This document shows positions 33,784 through 42,261 of a stretch of 64,000 nucleotides of DNA, piece after piece (position 1 is the stretch's first letter; each line of letters starts with the position of its first letter). The position numbers and the translations under genes were made by a program. The notes beneath the pieces are model-generated. The model did not search any database. It had not been told where the DNA came from and saw only the letters and a list, made by a program, of their open reading frames with translations. The stretch is from positions 930,001 through 994,000 of the forward strand of contig NZ_JAPEMV010000001.1 of assembly GCF_026342355.1 (NCBI RefSeq), in the 5' to 3' direction. This stretch comes from Streptomyces sp. NBC_00249 (lineage in GTDB: Bacteria; Actinomycetota; Actinomycetes; Streptomycetales; Streptomycetaceae).

Positions 33784-33789
33784 GGGGCA

Positions 33790-34212
33790 CCACATGACCC
33801 TCGGGCCCGCCATGCCCTCTTGACTTGCGGAGCTGATGTCGCGCCAGTCCGTCCCCGCACCGCGAGGCACGCGGCCACACCGGAGAGCACCGCGAGCATC
33901 CCGAAGAGCTGGGGGTAGCCGCCGAGGGGGCCGGCCAGGGCGGCGCCGGCCCAGGGGGCGAGGGCGGCGGCGATGTGGGCCGGGGCGCCGAGGAGTCCGG
34001 AGAGGCGGCCGTAGTGGGTGGTGCCCCACCGGTCGGTGACGGCGGTGGCCTGCAGGAGGGTGAGGTTACCGCGGACGACTCCTGCCAAGACCGCGAGGAC
34101 AACCAGCAGGGGCAGCGGACCTGGGATGAGGGCGAGCGCTGCCGTGGTCGCGCCGCCGAGGGCGATGAGGGTGACCGTGCGGCCGGTGACCGTGGTCCGG
34201 CCGGCCAGAGCT
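33790..34212 (-). pseudogene. MFS transporter, C-terminal fragment
   Basis: About 140 codons read through four hydrophobic helices: VTLIALGGATTAALALIPGP, PLLVVLAVLAGVVRGNLTLL, GTTHYGRLSGLLGAPAHIAA and LFGMLAVLSGVAACLAV. This is the last third of a major facilitator permease. A TGA lies upstream at about 34211 in the frame and no start follows; the 3' end runs into the direct repeat. It is the first recognisable gene debris of the second element. Confidence 0.7.
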
Positions 34213-34335
34213 GTTCACGCCCGTCGGCGTTGTCCAGGCTGTGCGGCATCCAGTGACCGTCCGCTCGGGCAGCTGCGGCTTGGGCCGCGAGGCCCGCTCC
34301 TCAGCAGCGGGCCTCGCGGCGGTGTCACCATGCGG

Positions 34336-35859
34336 TCAGCCGACGATCTCGATCTTCCCATTGGGGGCGGGCTTCTCCGGTACGGCGGAGGCCGTCGGGG
34401 CGGTGAGGCCCTTCAGGAGGTGGGCCAGGTCGACGCCGGTGGTGGAGCTCAGGAGCTCCATGCCCTGGGCGACGTTGTCGGTGACCGTACGGGAGAGCTT
34501 GCTCGCGCCGTCGGTGGAGATGACGGTCATCTTGTCGATGGCGGACAGGGGCTCGGCGGCCTTGGCCACGACCTGCGGGAGCGCCTCGACCATCATCTGG
34601 ATCATCGCCGCGTCGCCGTACGTCTCGAAGGCCTCCGCCTTCTTCTGCATCGCCTCCGCCTCGGCCGATCCCCTGGCCAAGATCGCTGCGGCCTCCGCGT
34701 CGCCTTCCAGGCGGACGGCTTCCGCGATCGCGGCGCGGCGGGCGCGTTCCGCTTCGCCTCGCTTGGCGCCCTCGATGGCCTCGGCCTCAGCGAGGGCGGA
34801 GCGGCGCTGCTTCTCGCCCTCACCCGTGAGACGGGCCCGCTCGGCCTCGCCCTGGGCAGCCGCGATGGCGGCCAGACGCTCGGCCTCGGCCTGCTTGACT
34901 CGGGCCACGCGCTTGGCCTCGGCCTCCTGCTCGGCCTGGTAGCGGCGGGCGTCGGCGGGCTTGCGGACCTCCGTGTCGAGCTGGCGGTCTGTCAGAGCGG
35001 CCTGGCGCTCGGCGACCTTCTCCTGCTCTGCCAGGATCTGCTGCTGCCGGTCGGCCTCGGCCAGCGGGCCGGCGGCATTGGCCTGGGCGGCGGCCGCGTC
35101 GGTCTCGGCCTGGATCTCGGCCTGGCGCAAGTACAGGGTCCGCTGGGCGACCGCGATCTCTTCTTCGGCCTTCAGGCGTGCCTGCTCCGAGGCCCGCCGG
35201 GAGTTGGCCTCGGCGATATCAGCTTCCTGCTTGGCGCGGGCCGCTTCGGGCCGGCCGAGGTCTTCGAGGTAAGAGCCCTCGGTGGTGATGTCCTGGATCT
35301 GGAAGGCATCCAGGACCAGGCCCTGCCCGGACAGGCTGGCCTCCGCCTCTTCCGCGACCTGGCCGGCGAAGGCCGCGCGGTCGCGGATGATGTCTTCCAC
35401 CGACATCCGGCCGACGATGGCGCGCAGGGCTCCGGAGAGCACTTCCTGGGTGAAGCCGACGATGCCGTCCTGCTGTTGGAGGAAGCGCTGGGCCGCCGCG
35501 CGGATGGCGTCCTCGTTGCCACCGACCTTGACGATCGCGACGCCTTCGAGGTTCGCCTTGATACCGCGCAGGGTGACCGCACCGCGCACGGCGATCGGGA
35601 TGTGCCGGCTGGAGAGGTCGAGCGTGTACCGCTGCTGGACGAACGGGACCACGAACACCCCACCGCCCACCACGACCTTCTGGCCGCTGTTGTCGGTGGT
35701 GGTCTGACCCGTGGTCGGGTCGGTGGACTTCTTGCCGCGCCGGCCGGTGATGATGAACGCCTCGCTCGGCCCGGCGACCTTGTAGCGCGTGACGACCACG
35801 AGGGCGAGCAGGACGAGGAGTACGACCACTCCGACGACCGCGGCGACGACTGGACTCAT
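34336..35859 (-). CDS. Flotillin-like SPFH-domain membrane protein
   Basis: The 507-aa protein has one N-terminal membrane helix (about 3-23), the SPFH/Band 7 domain (about 25-200, with GVFVVPFVQQRYTLDLSS and DAFQIQDITTEGSYLEDLG) and a long Ala/Glu-rich coiled coil (about 205-430). This is the flotillin (FloT/YuaG) layout. Such proteins assemble in membrane microdomains and affect signalling and secretion. It follows an NfeD-like gene by 72 bp on the same strand, the conserved bacterial pairing. ATG 35859 has a purine-rich site upstream (AGGAGGGATCC). Confidence 0.92.
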   Translation of the reverse strand: MSPVVAAVVGVVVLLVLLALVVVTRYKVAGPSEAFIITGRRGKKSTDPTTGQTTTDNSGQKVVVGGGVFVVPFVQQRYTLDLSSRHIPIAVRGAVTLRGIKANLEGVAIVKVGGNEDAIRAAAQRFLQQQDGIVGFTQEVLSGALRAIVGRMSVEDIIRDRAAFAGQVAEEAEASLSGQGLVLDAFQIQDITTEGSYLEDLGRPEAARAKQEADIAEANSRRASEQARLKAEEEIAVAQRTLYLRQAEIQAETDAAAAQANAAGPLAEADRQQQILAEQEKVAERQAALTDRQLDTEVRKPADARRYQAEQEAEAKRVARVKQAEAERLAAIAAAQGEAERARLTGEGEKQRRSALAEAEAIEGAKRGEAERARRAAIAEAVRLEGDAEAAAILARGSAEAEAMQKKAEAFETYGDAAMIQMMVEALPQVVAKAAEPLSAIDKMTVISTDGASKLSRTVTDNVAQGMELLSSTTGVDLAHLLKGLTAPTASAVPEKPAPNGKIEIVG

Positions 35860-35931
35860 GAGGGATCCCTCCTGCCCCCGAGGCGGCAGATCGATGATGG
35901 TGAAGCGTGAATGAGCTGGCGAAAGGTTTCG

Positions 35932-36441
35932 TCAGTGCTCTACGGCGCGGACGGCGACCGAGGTCGGAGACGGAGCGGCTGTCACCCAGACCTCCGCGCC
36001 GCGGGCCAGCGGGCAGTCGGCCGTCGCGGCGTACTTGACGGGCTGTCCGGCCAGCCGCAGCAGGACCTCCCCGTAGCCGCCCGACGGAATGGCGGTCACC
36101 ACCGTCCCGGCCGATCCCACGAGATCGCCGTGACGGGGCGCGGCCCCGCTGTCGTCCCGCAGCAGGGTCCGGCTCAGCCGGTACGTCGCCCAGCCGGCCC
36201 CCGCGCCCGCGCAGGCTCCGACGGCGGTCGCCGCTCCCGGCCCGAGTCCCGTGGACCCGAGCACGATGGCCCCGGTGAAACCGAGCATCGAGACGAAGCC
36301 CGCGACCGCCGGAAGCGACAGCCACCCGTCGAACAGTCCGTCCAGAGCGCCGTCGAAGACGCCCTCCAGGACTCCATCGAGCACCAGGGAGGCGACCAGC
36401 AGCACGATTCCCGCAATGCCGAGACCCAGAAACAAGCCCAT
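35932..36441 (-). CDS. NfeD-like membrane protein
   Basis: The 169-aa protein starts at ATG 36441 with GGGGAGG upstream. Three hydrophobic helices lie in the first 90 residues (FLGLGIAGIVLLVASLVLDG; LPAVAGFVSMLGFTGAIVL; GAATAVGACAGAGAGWATY). A C-terminal OB-fold-type domain follows (VGSAGTVVTAIPSGGYGEV). This is the short NfeD form, encoded upstream of flotillin in many bacteria and thought to act with it in membrane microdomains. Confidence 0.85.
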   Translation of the reverse strand: MGLFLGLGIAGIVLLVASLVLDGVLEGVFDGALDGLFDGWLSLPAVAGFVSMLGFTGAIVLGSTGLGPGAATAVGACAGAGAGWATYRLSRTLLRDDSGAAPRHGDLVGSAGTVVTAIPSGGYGEVLLRLAGQPVKYAATADCPLARGAEVWVTAAPSPTSVAVRAVEH

Positions 36442-36577
36442 GAACACCTCCCCGCGTGGCTGGCGTTTCCGCCGGACCTGGGGATCGTCCCACCGGGACA
36501 GGTCAGCGCACATTGCCTGCCTTCGGCAATCTTTACGCTGCTTTAACGCACGCGAGAGGCTACGGGGCAACCGCGCG

Positions 36578-36787
36578 TCAGCGGCGTCCGGCGTTGGAGC
36601 CGAGCATCGCCAGGCCGGCGACTAGGCAGGACAAGCCGACGACCAGCTCAGGGAACCCGCTTCCGGGAAGGGCGTACAGGACGGCGCCCGTCAGGGTGAC
36701 GGGGACGCCGATGACCACCAGTGCAACGGCGAGGCGGAACTCGTCGACGTTGCGGCTCAGCCAGGAGACGGCGCGGATGGCAGGCAT
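36578..36787 (-). CDS. Small two-helix membrane protein
   Basis: The 69-aa protein has two hydrophobic helices: VALVVIGVPVTLTGAVLYAL and FPELVVGLSCLVAGLAML. The motif AVLYALPGSGFPELVVG recurs in the 58-aa protein at 41623-41799 (AAMYALPGPGLPLFASG), so the two are related. No known function. It is 137 bp upstream of the NfeD gene on the same strand. Confidence 0.6.
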   Translation of the reverse strand: MPAIRAVSWLSRNVDEFRLAVALVVIGVPVTLTGAVLYALPGSGFPELVVGLSCLVAGLAMLGSNAGRR

Positions 36788-36929
36788 GGAGATCAGACCT
36801 CAGTCCGTGTCGTCGGGCGCCGGGAGAGCCAAACCGCCCGGGTGAGGCAGCGATCGCCCACCATAGTGGCGCTTCGCCTGACGCGCGCATGCCGGAGTCC
36901 GGCAGCCCCTGCCCTCTTGAACTGCCGTC

Positions 36930-36966
36930 AGAGAGCCGTCAAAAACGCGTAAGGAATGTATAAAAT
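36930..36966 (+). promoter_or_regulatory. Candidate promoter for the antiporter operon
   Basis: TATAAA (36959-36964) stands out in an AT-rich stretch. About 18 nt upstream CGTCAA gives a weak -35. It lies about 75 bp upstream of the antiporter ATG at 37037. Confidence 0.35.
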
Positions 36967-37036
36967 AGCCGATGGTGTGCCGGGAAGCCTGGTCGGCGAA
37001 CAGGGGACAACTCTCTTCGCGAATCGGGGCTCTGCC

Positions 37037-38302
37037 ATGGTGCTCGTCGCTGTTTTCGGTGTGGCGCTGCTGATTGCCGTGCTGCTGTCGGGGCTCGCCG
37101 CCCGTACGGTCCTTTCGACCTCTCTCCTCTTCCTGCTGGGTGGGGCCCTCGTCAGCGACGGGTTCCTGGGGCTGATCCACATCACTCCTGACAGCGAGAT
37201 CGTCTCCGTCACCGCCGATCTGGCCCTCTTCGCCGTGCTGTTCACCGACGGCATGCACGTGTCCTTCCCGAAGCTGCGGCAGAACTGGAAGAACCCGGCC
37301 CGCGCGCTCGGGCTCGGCATGCCGCTCGCCATGGCCGGGATGGCCCTGATCACCCACTACCTCGTCGGCCTGGACTGGACGACCTCATTCCTGGTCGGGG
37401 CGGTACTCGCGCCTACGGACCCGGTGTTCGCCTCCGCGATCGTGGGGCGCCGCGAGGTCCCGGCGAAGCTGCGGCAGCTGCTGAACGTCGAGAGCGGCAT
37501 CAACGACGGCCTCGCGCTGCCCGTCGTGCTGATCCTCATCGCCGCCGCAGGGCCCACCTCCGGCCAGGCACACGCCTCCGTCGGTTCGATCGCCCTGGAG
37601 CTCGGCATGGGGCTGGTCTTCGGGATCGTGCTACCGCTGGCAGTCGCGGGGCTGGTGCGGCTGCGGCTGCTGGGGGCGGAGCCGAAGCTCCAGCCGCTGC
37701 TGCCGCTGGCGACCGGGATCATCCTCTACGGGCTGTGCCACCTGACTCACGCCAACCCCTACCTGGCCGCGTTCTCCGCCGGCGCCGTCCTGGCCTCCGT
37801 ATCGCCCGAGGCGAAGACGGTCTTCGAGCCGCTCGGCGAGATGCTCGCGGAGCTGGCCAAGTTCACCGCCCTCCTCGTCTTCGGCGCCCTGCTGACCCCG
37901 ACACTCTTCGGAGATCTGTCAGTGGGCGGCTACGTGGCAGTGGTGCTGGCGATCGTGCTGATCCGCCCCGCTTCGCTGCTGGTCTCCCTGCTGGGGGCAC
38001 GGATCGAGCGCCGGGAGAAGCTGGTGGCCGCCTGGTTCGGGCCCAAGGGTTTCGCCTCGGTCGTCTACGGGCTGCTGGTCCTGCAGGCCGGTATCCCGCG
38101 GGGCGAGGAGGCTTACACGCTGATCGCCGTCTGCATCGCCTTCTCGATCATCGCGCACTCCAGCACCGATGTACCGATCGCCCGCCTCTTCCGCATCGAC
38201 GACCTTGCCGGCATGCCGGGCGAGGACCACACCGCGAAGCCGTCCACCGTCCCCCTCCCGCGCAGTGCACCAGACCAGGAGACGCACCATGCCCGCCCGT
38301 GA
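37037..38302 (+). CDS. CPA1-type cation:proton antiporter
   Basis: The 421-aa protein has about 12 helices, with antiporter signatures LFAVLFTDGMHVSF, VGAVLAPTDPVFASAIVG, LLNVESGINDGLALPVVL and GWFGPKG-like AAWFGPKGFASVVYGLLVL. These fit NhaP/CPA1 exchangers of Na+ or K+ for H+. ATG 37037 is chosen by the start of the first helix; an ATG at 36956 is in frame but overlaps the candidate promoter. The 3' end overlaps the CBS gene by 14 bp, and a transporter of the ArsB/NhaD type follows, so three coupled genes form a cation-transport operon. Confidence 0.88.
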   Translation: MVLVAVFGVALLIAVLLSGLAARTVLSTSLLFLLGGALVSDGFLGLIHITPDSEIVSVTADLALFAVLFTDGMHVSFPKLRQNWKNPARALGLGMPLAMAGMALITHYLVGLDWTTSFLVGAVLAPTDPVFASAIVGRREVPAKLRQLLNVESGINDGLALPVVLILIAAAGPTSGQAHASVGSIALELGMGLVFGIVLPLAVAGLVRLRLLGAEPKLQPLLPLATGIILYGLCHLTHANPYLAAFSAGAVLASVSPEAKTVFEPLGEMLAELAKFTALLVFGALLTPTLFGDLSVGGYVAVVLAIVLIRPASLLVSLLGARIERREKLVAAWFGPKGFASVVYGLLVLQAGIPRGEEAYTLIAVCIAFSIIAHSSTDVPIARLFRIDDLAGMPGEDHTAKPSTVPLPRSAPDQETHHARP

Positions 38303-38756
38303 TCTGGCCGAGCCCTACCCCCATGTGACCACCGACGACCCGGCTGTGGACGCGGTCCGCCTGCTCGCCGAGCAGAACCTGCCCGCACTCCTGGTCCTGG
38401 ACAGCGGCGGAACCCCGTACGCGATCGTCCCCGGCTCCCAGCTGGTGCGCCAGCTCGTACCCGAATACGTGATGGAGGACCCGCTGCTGGCCCCGGTCAT
38501 CGACGAGCGGCACGCCGAAGCGATGGCCGAAGGCCTGGCGGGCAAGACGGTCGCCGAGTGGCTGCCCCGGCGCAAGTTCAAGCAGCCCTACGTCGGCCCG
38601 GACGCGGGGACGATGGAGATCGCGGCCGCCATGGCCCGTACGCACGTACCCCTCGTCGCGGTCGTCGAACGCGACGGCGACACGGGCCGGCTCATCGGGG
38701 TGGTCTCGGCGGCTTCCCTGATGCGCCACCTGCTGCAAGCGGGCGGGCAGGCGTGA
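38289..38756 (+). CDS. CBS-domain protein of the cation-transport operon
   Basis: The 155-aa protein is a single tandem-CBS (Bateman) module: PHVTTDDPAVDAVRLLAEQN with LPALLVLDSGG, and IAAAMARTHVPLVAVVERDG with LIGVVSAASLMRHLL. ATG 38289 has AGGAG upstream and lies inside the end of the antiporter gene. Its TGA overlaps the GTG of the next gene. CBS pairs bind adenosyl nucleotides and often gate transporters, so it is likely a soluble regulator of the antiporter or the ArsB/NhaD-type permease on either side. Confidence 0.85.
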   Translation: MPARDLAEPYPHVTTDDPAVDAVRLLAEQNLPALLVLDSGGTPYAIVPGSQLVRQLVPEYVMEDPLLAPVIDERHAEAMAEGLAGKTVAEWLPRRKFKQPYVGPDAGTMEIAAAMARTHVPLVAVVERDGDTGRLIGVVSAASLMRHLLQAGGQA

Positions 38757-40051
38757 GCGACTGGCACAGCTGGGCGGCGATCGCCGTCTTCGCCGGCGCC
38801 TACGTCCTGATCATCAGCGAATGGGTGCACCGGGTCGCCGCGGCCCTGGGTGGCGCCGCGCTGATGCTGGCGATCGGCGCCACCGATGACATCGCGGCCT
38901 TCCACTCCGACAAGACCGGCATCGACTGGAACGTCATCTTCCTGCTGCTCGGCATGATGATGATCGTCGGCGTGCTGAAGCGCACCGGGCTCTTCGAGTA
39001 CCTGGCGATCTGGTCCGTGAAGAAGGCCAAGGCCCGCCCCTTCCGGGTGATGGCCATGCTGATCGTCATCACGGCGGTCGCCTCGGCGCTCCTGGACAAC
39101 GTCACCACCGTGCTGCTGGTCGCCCCCGTCACCCTGCTGGTGTGCGACCGGCTGAAGCTGCCCGCGGCTCCGTTCCTGATCGCCGAGGTCTTCGCCTCCA
39201 ACGTCGGCGGCACCGCCACCCTCGTCGGCGACCCGCCCAACATCATCATCGCCAGCCGGGCGGGCCTCACCTTCAACGACTTCCTCGTCCACCTCGCCCC
39301 GCTGTGCGCCGTCCTGATAGTCGTACTCGTACTGCTGTGCCGGGTGATGTTCGCCAAGTACTTCGTCTACGACGAGAAGCGCGCCGCCGAGCTGATGGAA
39401 CTGCGCGAACGCGAGGCGATCCGTGACCCCCGGCTGCTCGCCCAGGGGTTGGGTGTCCTCGCCCTGGTCGTCGCCGGATTCGTCCTCCACCCCGTCCTGC
39501 ACTACGAACCCAGCGTCGTCGCCCTCCTCGGCGCCGGACTGCTCGTCGCGATCTCCAAGGTCGAGACGGGCGAGGTGCTGGGCGAGGTGGAGTGGCCCAC
39601 GCTCGCCTTCTTCGCGGGCCTGTTCGTCATGGTCGGCGCCCTCATCGAGACCGGTGTCATCGGCGAGCTCGCCGGGGCCCTCGCGGACGCGATCGGGGGC
39701 GCCGAACTCGGCGGCTCCATGCTCCTGCTGGGCGGCTCCGCCGTACTCTCCGGGATCGTCGACAACATCCCCTACGTCGCCACCATGGCGCCCGTCACCA
39801 GCGAGCTGGTCACCGACATGGGAGGCGATCCCGACCACGTCATGTGGTGGGCCCTCGCCCTCGGCGCCGACCTCGGGGGGAACGCGACCGCCATCGGCGC
39901 CTCCGCCAACGTCGTCATCCTCGGAATCGCCGAACGCAACCGGACCCCGATCACCTTCTGGCAGTTCACCAAGTACGGGCTCGTCGTCACCGCCGCCACG
40001 ATCGCCGTCTCGGCCCTCTACCTGTGGCTGCGCTACTTCGCCCTCGCATGA
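38753..40051 (+). CDS. ArsB/NhaD-family ion transporter
   Basis: The 432-aa protein starts at GTG 38753 overlapping the CBS stop (GTGA). It has about 12 helices with IT-superfamily motifs: SEWVHRVAAALGGAALML, DWNVIFLLLGMMMIVGVLK, ALLDNVTTVLLVAPVTLLV, GGTATLVGDPPNIIIAS (the hallmark NxxxTxxGDPPN), and GGNATAIGASANVVILG. Members are arsenite exporters or Na+/H+ antiporters. No arsR, arsC or arsA is nearby, and the partner genes are a cation antiporter and a CBS protein, so sodium/proton transport is favoured. Confidence 0.85.
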   Translation: MSDWHSWAAIAVFAGAYVLIISEWVHRVAAALGGAALMLAIGATDDIAAFHSDKTGIDWNVIFLLLGMMMIVGVLKRTGLFEYLAIWSVKKAKARPFRVMAMLIVITAVASALLDNVTTVLLVAPVTLLVCDRLKLPAAPFLIAEVFASNVGGTATLVGDPPNIIIASRAGLTFNDFLVHLAPLCAVLIVVLVLLCRVMFAKYFVYDEKRAAELMELREREAIRDPRLLAQGLGVLALVVAGFVLHPVLHYEPSVVALLGAGLLVAISKVETGEVLGEVEWPTLAFFAGLFVMVGALIETGVIGELAGALADAIGGAELGGSMLLLGGSAVLSGIVDNIPYVATMAPVTSELVTDMGGDPDHVMWWALALGADLGGNATAIGASANVVILGIAERNRTPITFWQFTKYGLVVTAATIAVSALYLWLRYFALA

Positions 40052-40082
40052 GAGACGCCCGTACCGGAAAGAGAGCAGGCCC

Positions 40083-40298
40083 ATGGCCCGTCATGACCGG
40101 CCCACCAAAGCCATATCCATAGCCGTGTGGTGGCCCGCCCTCACCCTGCTGCTGTGGTGCGGCGGACAGGTCCGGCACCAGCCCGCGTCCGCCGTGACCT
40201 GCGCCGCGAGCGCGGCTCTGCTGGTCGCTCTGGGAGAGATCGGCGCGTGGCTGCGCCGACGGTGGCGGGCCCGCTCCCGGCTCCCGCGGCAGCACTGA
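40083..40298 (+). CDS. Small membrane protein (71 aa)
   Basis: ATG 40083 follows AAAGAGAGCAGG. The protein has two helices: SIAVWWPALTLLLWCGG and SAVTCAASAALLVALGEIGAW, and an Arg-rich tail. It lies 31 bp after the ArsB/NhaD gene and could be the operon's last member. No known family. Confidence 0.6.
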   Translation: MARHDRPTKAISIAVWWPALTLLLWCGGQVRHQPASAVTCAASAALLVALGEIGAWLRRRWRARSRLPRQH

Positions 40299-40307
40299 GG
40301 GCCGTGC

Positions 40308-41372
40308 TCAGGCCCCCGCTTCGCCCGGCCAGCCCAGCAGGCGGGCGCCGATCACCGCCGTCTGGAGCGTGTAGCGGTTCACGGGATCAGCCGGGTCGGC
40401 GCCGGTCAGCGTGTGGATCCGCTCCAGCCGGTAGGTCAGGGCCCGCACGCTCAACGACAGCCGGCGGGCCGCCTCGGTCGCCACGCAGCCGCTGTCGAAG
40501 TAGGCGGTGAGCGTGTCGATGAAGAGCTGCGCGCCCCCGCGCCCGTTCCGCAGCGGGCCCAGCACACTCTCCACCAGGTCGGCCATGGCCTGCCGGTCCC
40601 GGGTCAGGACCGGATAGACCAGCAGGTCGGCGGCGTGCAGCACGGGCCCCTCCAGGCCCATCCGCTCCGCCAGTTCGAGGGCGTTGAGGGCCTCCTCGTA
40701 CGAGTGGACGACCCCACCGGCCCCCGGGTGCGAGCGGCCTATGGCGACCCGGCCGCCGCCGGTGGCCGCGTACGCCCGCTTCGCGAAATACGCCAGGACA
40801 TCCGGCTGATCGCCCGGCGCGACACAGATCAGCCGCCCGTCCTTCGTCGTCAGCAGGAGCTGCCGGTTGCCGAACCGGGCCAGGACGGTCTCCTCGATCC
40901 CCCGCGCCACCGGGTAGCCGTCACCGTACGGCTCCGGGCCCACGGCGACCGCGACCGCATGGGCCTGCGACAGCCGCAGCCCGAACCGCTCGGCCCGCTC
41001 CGCCAGCCTCCCCAGATCACTGCCGCCGTACAGCAGGTCGTCGATGAACTCCCGCCGCGCGGCCTCCTCCTGCCGCACCGCCTGGTGCTGGGCCCGTTCG
41101 TACCCCTCGGCGAAAGCGTCCACCGCCTGCTCGACAGCGGCCAGCAACGCACCCACGGACCCGGACGGCAACCGCGACTGCATCTCCCGCGCTGCGCCCA
41201 AGTGGCCCCGGATGAGCCCGCGCAGTGGGAGTCCCGCCTCCGCCGCGCGCGTGCCCTGCGCTCTGCGGGACTCCAGCTCGGCACGGGTGAGCCGACGGCC
41301 CGTGACACAGGCGTCGAGCAGGATTTCGGCATACCCCGCCACATGCTCCGCCGGTACAGCTCCGTCGGTCAT
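40308..41372 (-). CDS. PucR-family transcriptional regulator
   Basis: The 354-aa protein starts at ATG 41372 behind GGGGGAGG. The N-terminal part is helical (a RsbT-co-antagonist/PutR-like region with RREFIDDLLYGGSDLGRL), the middle is a GGDEF-like fold of the CdaR type (GGGRVAIGRSHPGAGGVVHS; SYEEALNALELAERMG), and the C terminus is the PucR HTH (LTAYFDSGCVATEAARRL; LSVRALTYRLERI). It converges with the small membrane gene (9-bp gap). The target is unknown; PucR members regulate purine, proline or sugar-diacid genes and their own neighbours. Confidence 0.87.
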   Translation of the reverse strand: MTDGAVPAEHVAGYAEILLDACVTGRRLTRAELESRRAQGTRAAEAGLPLRGLIRGHLGAAREMQSRLPSGSVGALLAAVEQAVDAFAEGYERAQHQAVRQEEAARREFIDDLLYGGSDLGRLAERAERFGLRLSQAHAVAVAVGPEPYGDGYPVARGIEETVLARFGNRQLLLTTKDGRLICVAPGDQPDVLAYFAKRAYAATGGGRVAIGRSHPGAGGVVHSYEEALNALELAERMGLEGPVLHAADLLVYPVLTRDRQAMADLVESVLGPLRNGRGGAQLFIDTLTAYFDSGCVATEAARRLSLSVRALTYRLERIHTLTGADPADPVNRYTLQTAVIGARLLGWPGEAGA

Positions 41373-41622
41373 TGCCCTCCCCCGATCCTGACGCCTCCAT
41401 GACACGTCCTTGACGCGGGGACCAGGGTGACACGTGCGGGGCCGGGCGCCACCACCGGCATCGGGGCGTCGTAAAGACTGCCGATCACCGGCAATGCGCG
41501 GCCGGGCACCGCACGGGCACGATCAGGTCACGGGGGATCCAGCACGGCCCGGATGCCGAGCCGCGGAAGCGGGGGGAGCGGTGGCATCCGGGCCGGTGGG
41601 GGGATCCGTCGGCGCACTCGGC

Positions 41623-41799
41623 TCAGGGCTGCCGGGCGGCAAGCCACACGGCGGCGACCGCAGCGAGAACGAGAGCCCCCGAGGCGAACAGCGGCAGGCC
41701 GGGGCCCGGCAGCGCGTACATCGCCGCCCCGGCCGCCGTCAGGACAGCGCCGAAGGCGAAGAGCGGGGAAAGCGGCCCGCTGCGAGAACGGCGAGTCAT
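41623..41799 (-). CDS. Small two-helix membrane protein (58 aa)
   Basis: ATG 41799 has GGAG 9 nt upstream. Two helices: LFAFGAVLTAAGAAMYAL and LFASGALVLAAVAAVWLA. Related by its AMYALPGPGLP motif to the 69-aa protein at 36578-36787. Function unknown. Confidence 0.6.
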   Translation of the reverse strand: MTRRSRSGPLSPLFAFGAVLTAAGAAMYALPGPGLPLFASGALVLAAVAAVWLAARQP

Positions 41800-41900
41800 G
41801 GAATGGCTCCTGGCAGGGGGGAAGACGTCGTGGCCACAGACTCCCACGGAGCACGACCGCCGTACAGCGACGCAGACCACTCGACAGGAGGATCCGGCCC

Positions 41901-42164
41901 GTGCATCACGACGACGAACCCGTCTTCAAGCGCAGCAAGTGGGGAACCAACCGCTACTACTACAACCCCAACAACCCCATCGGACTCGCCCTGATCGTGA
42001 TCAGCCTGCTCTTCGCCGCGACGATGATGATCCTGATGTCCAACCGGGCGGGCCCCTTCAAGCCTGCGCCCACCCCGCCGCCGTGGACCCCACCCCCGTA
42101 CGCCCACTCCTGGCCGCCTTCCAGCACCTCCGCACCCGGGCCCACACAGGGCACACAGAGGTAG
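41901..42164 (+). CDS. Small membrane protein (87 aa)
   Basis: GTG 41901 follows AGGAGG. The N terminus is charged (HHDDEPVFKRSKWGTNRYYY), then one helix GLALIVISLLFAATMMILM, and a Pro-rich tail (PAPTPPPWTPPPYAHSWPP). It is divergent from the 58-aa gene. I recall this layout from uncharacterised Streptomyces proteins; no function known. Confidence 0.65.
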   Translation: MHHDDEPVFKRSKWGTNRYYYNPNNPIGLALIVISLLFAATMMILMSNRAGPFKPAPTPPPWTPPPYAHSWPPSSTSAPGPTQGTQR

Positions 42165-42261
42165 CCACTCAACGCACGTCAGGCTTCGAGGCCTTGGACT
42201 CCTATCCGTGACCCACGGTGCAGCGATCGGTGCAGGACGCTCGCCGCGCGTCGGCGTCGGT

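Larger units (their letters stand above)
33568..33786. repeat. Right long direct repeat (attachment-site region)
   Basis: This is the second copy of the repeat at 11830-12049, in the same orientation and with the same order: hairpin, tRNA-Pro 3' half, about 100 bp of unknown role, tandem decamers. It lies directly after the integrase remnant, so it marks the integrase-side junction of island A and at the same time the distal end of a second related element to the right. Confidence 0.85.

Noticed and set aside
38753..40051. Arsenical resistance locus
   Set aside because: The transporter has the ArsB/NhaD fold, but no arsR, arsC or arsA-type gene is nearby; sodium/proton transport fits the operon better.
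40048..40122. 24-codon ORF starting in an ATGA overlap with the ArsB/NhaD gene
   Set aside because: No ribosome-binding site and no motif; the overlapping 71-aa frame has a site and two membrane helices.
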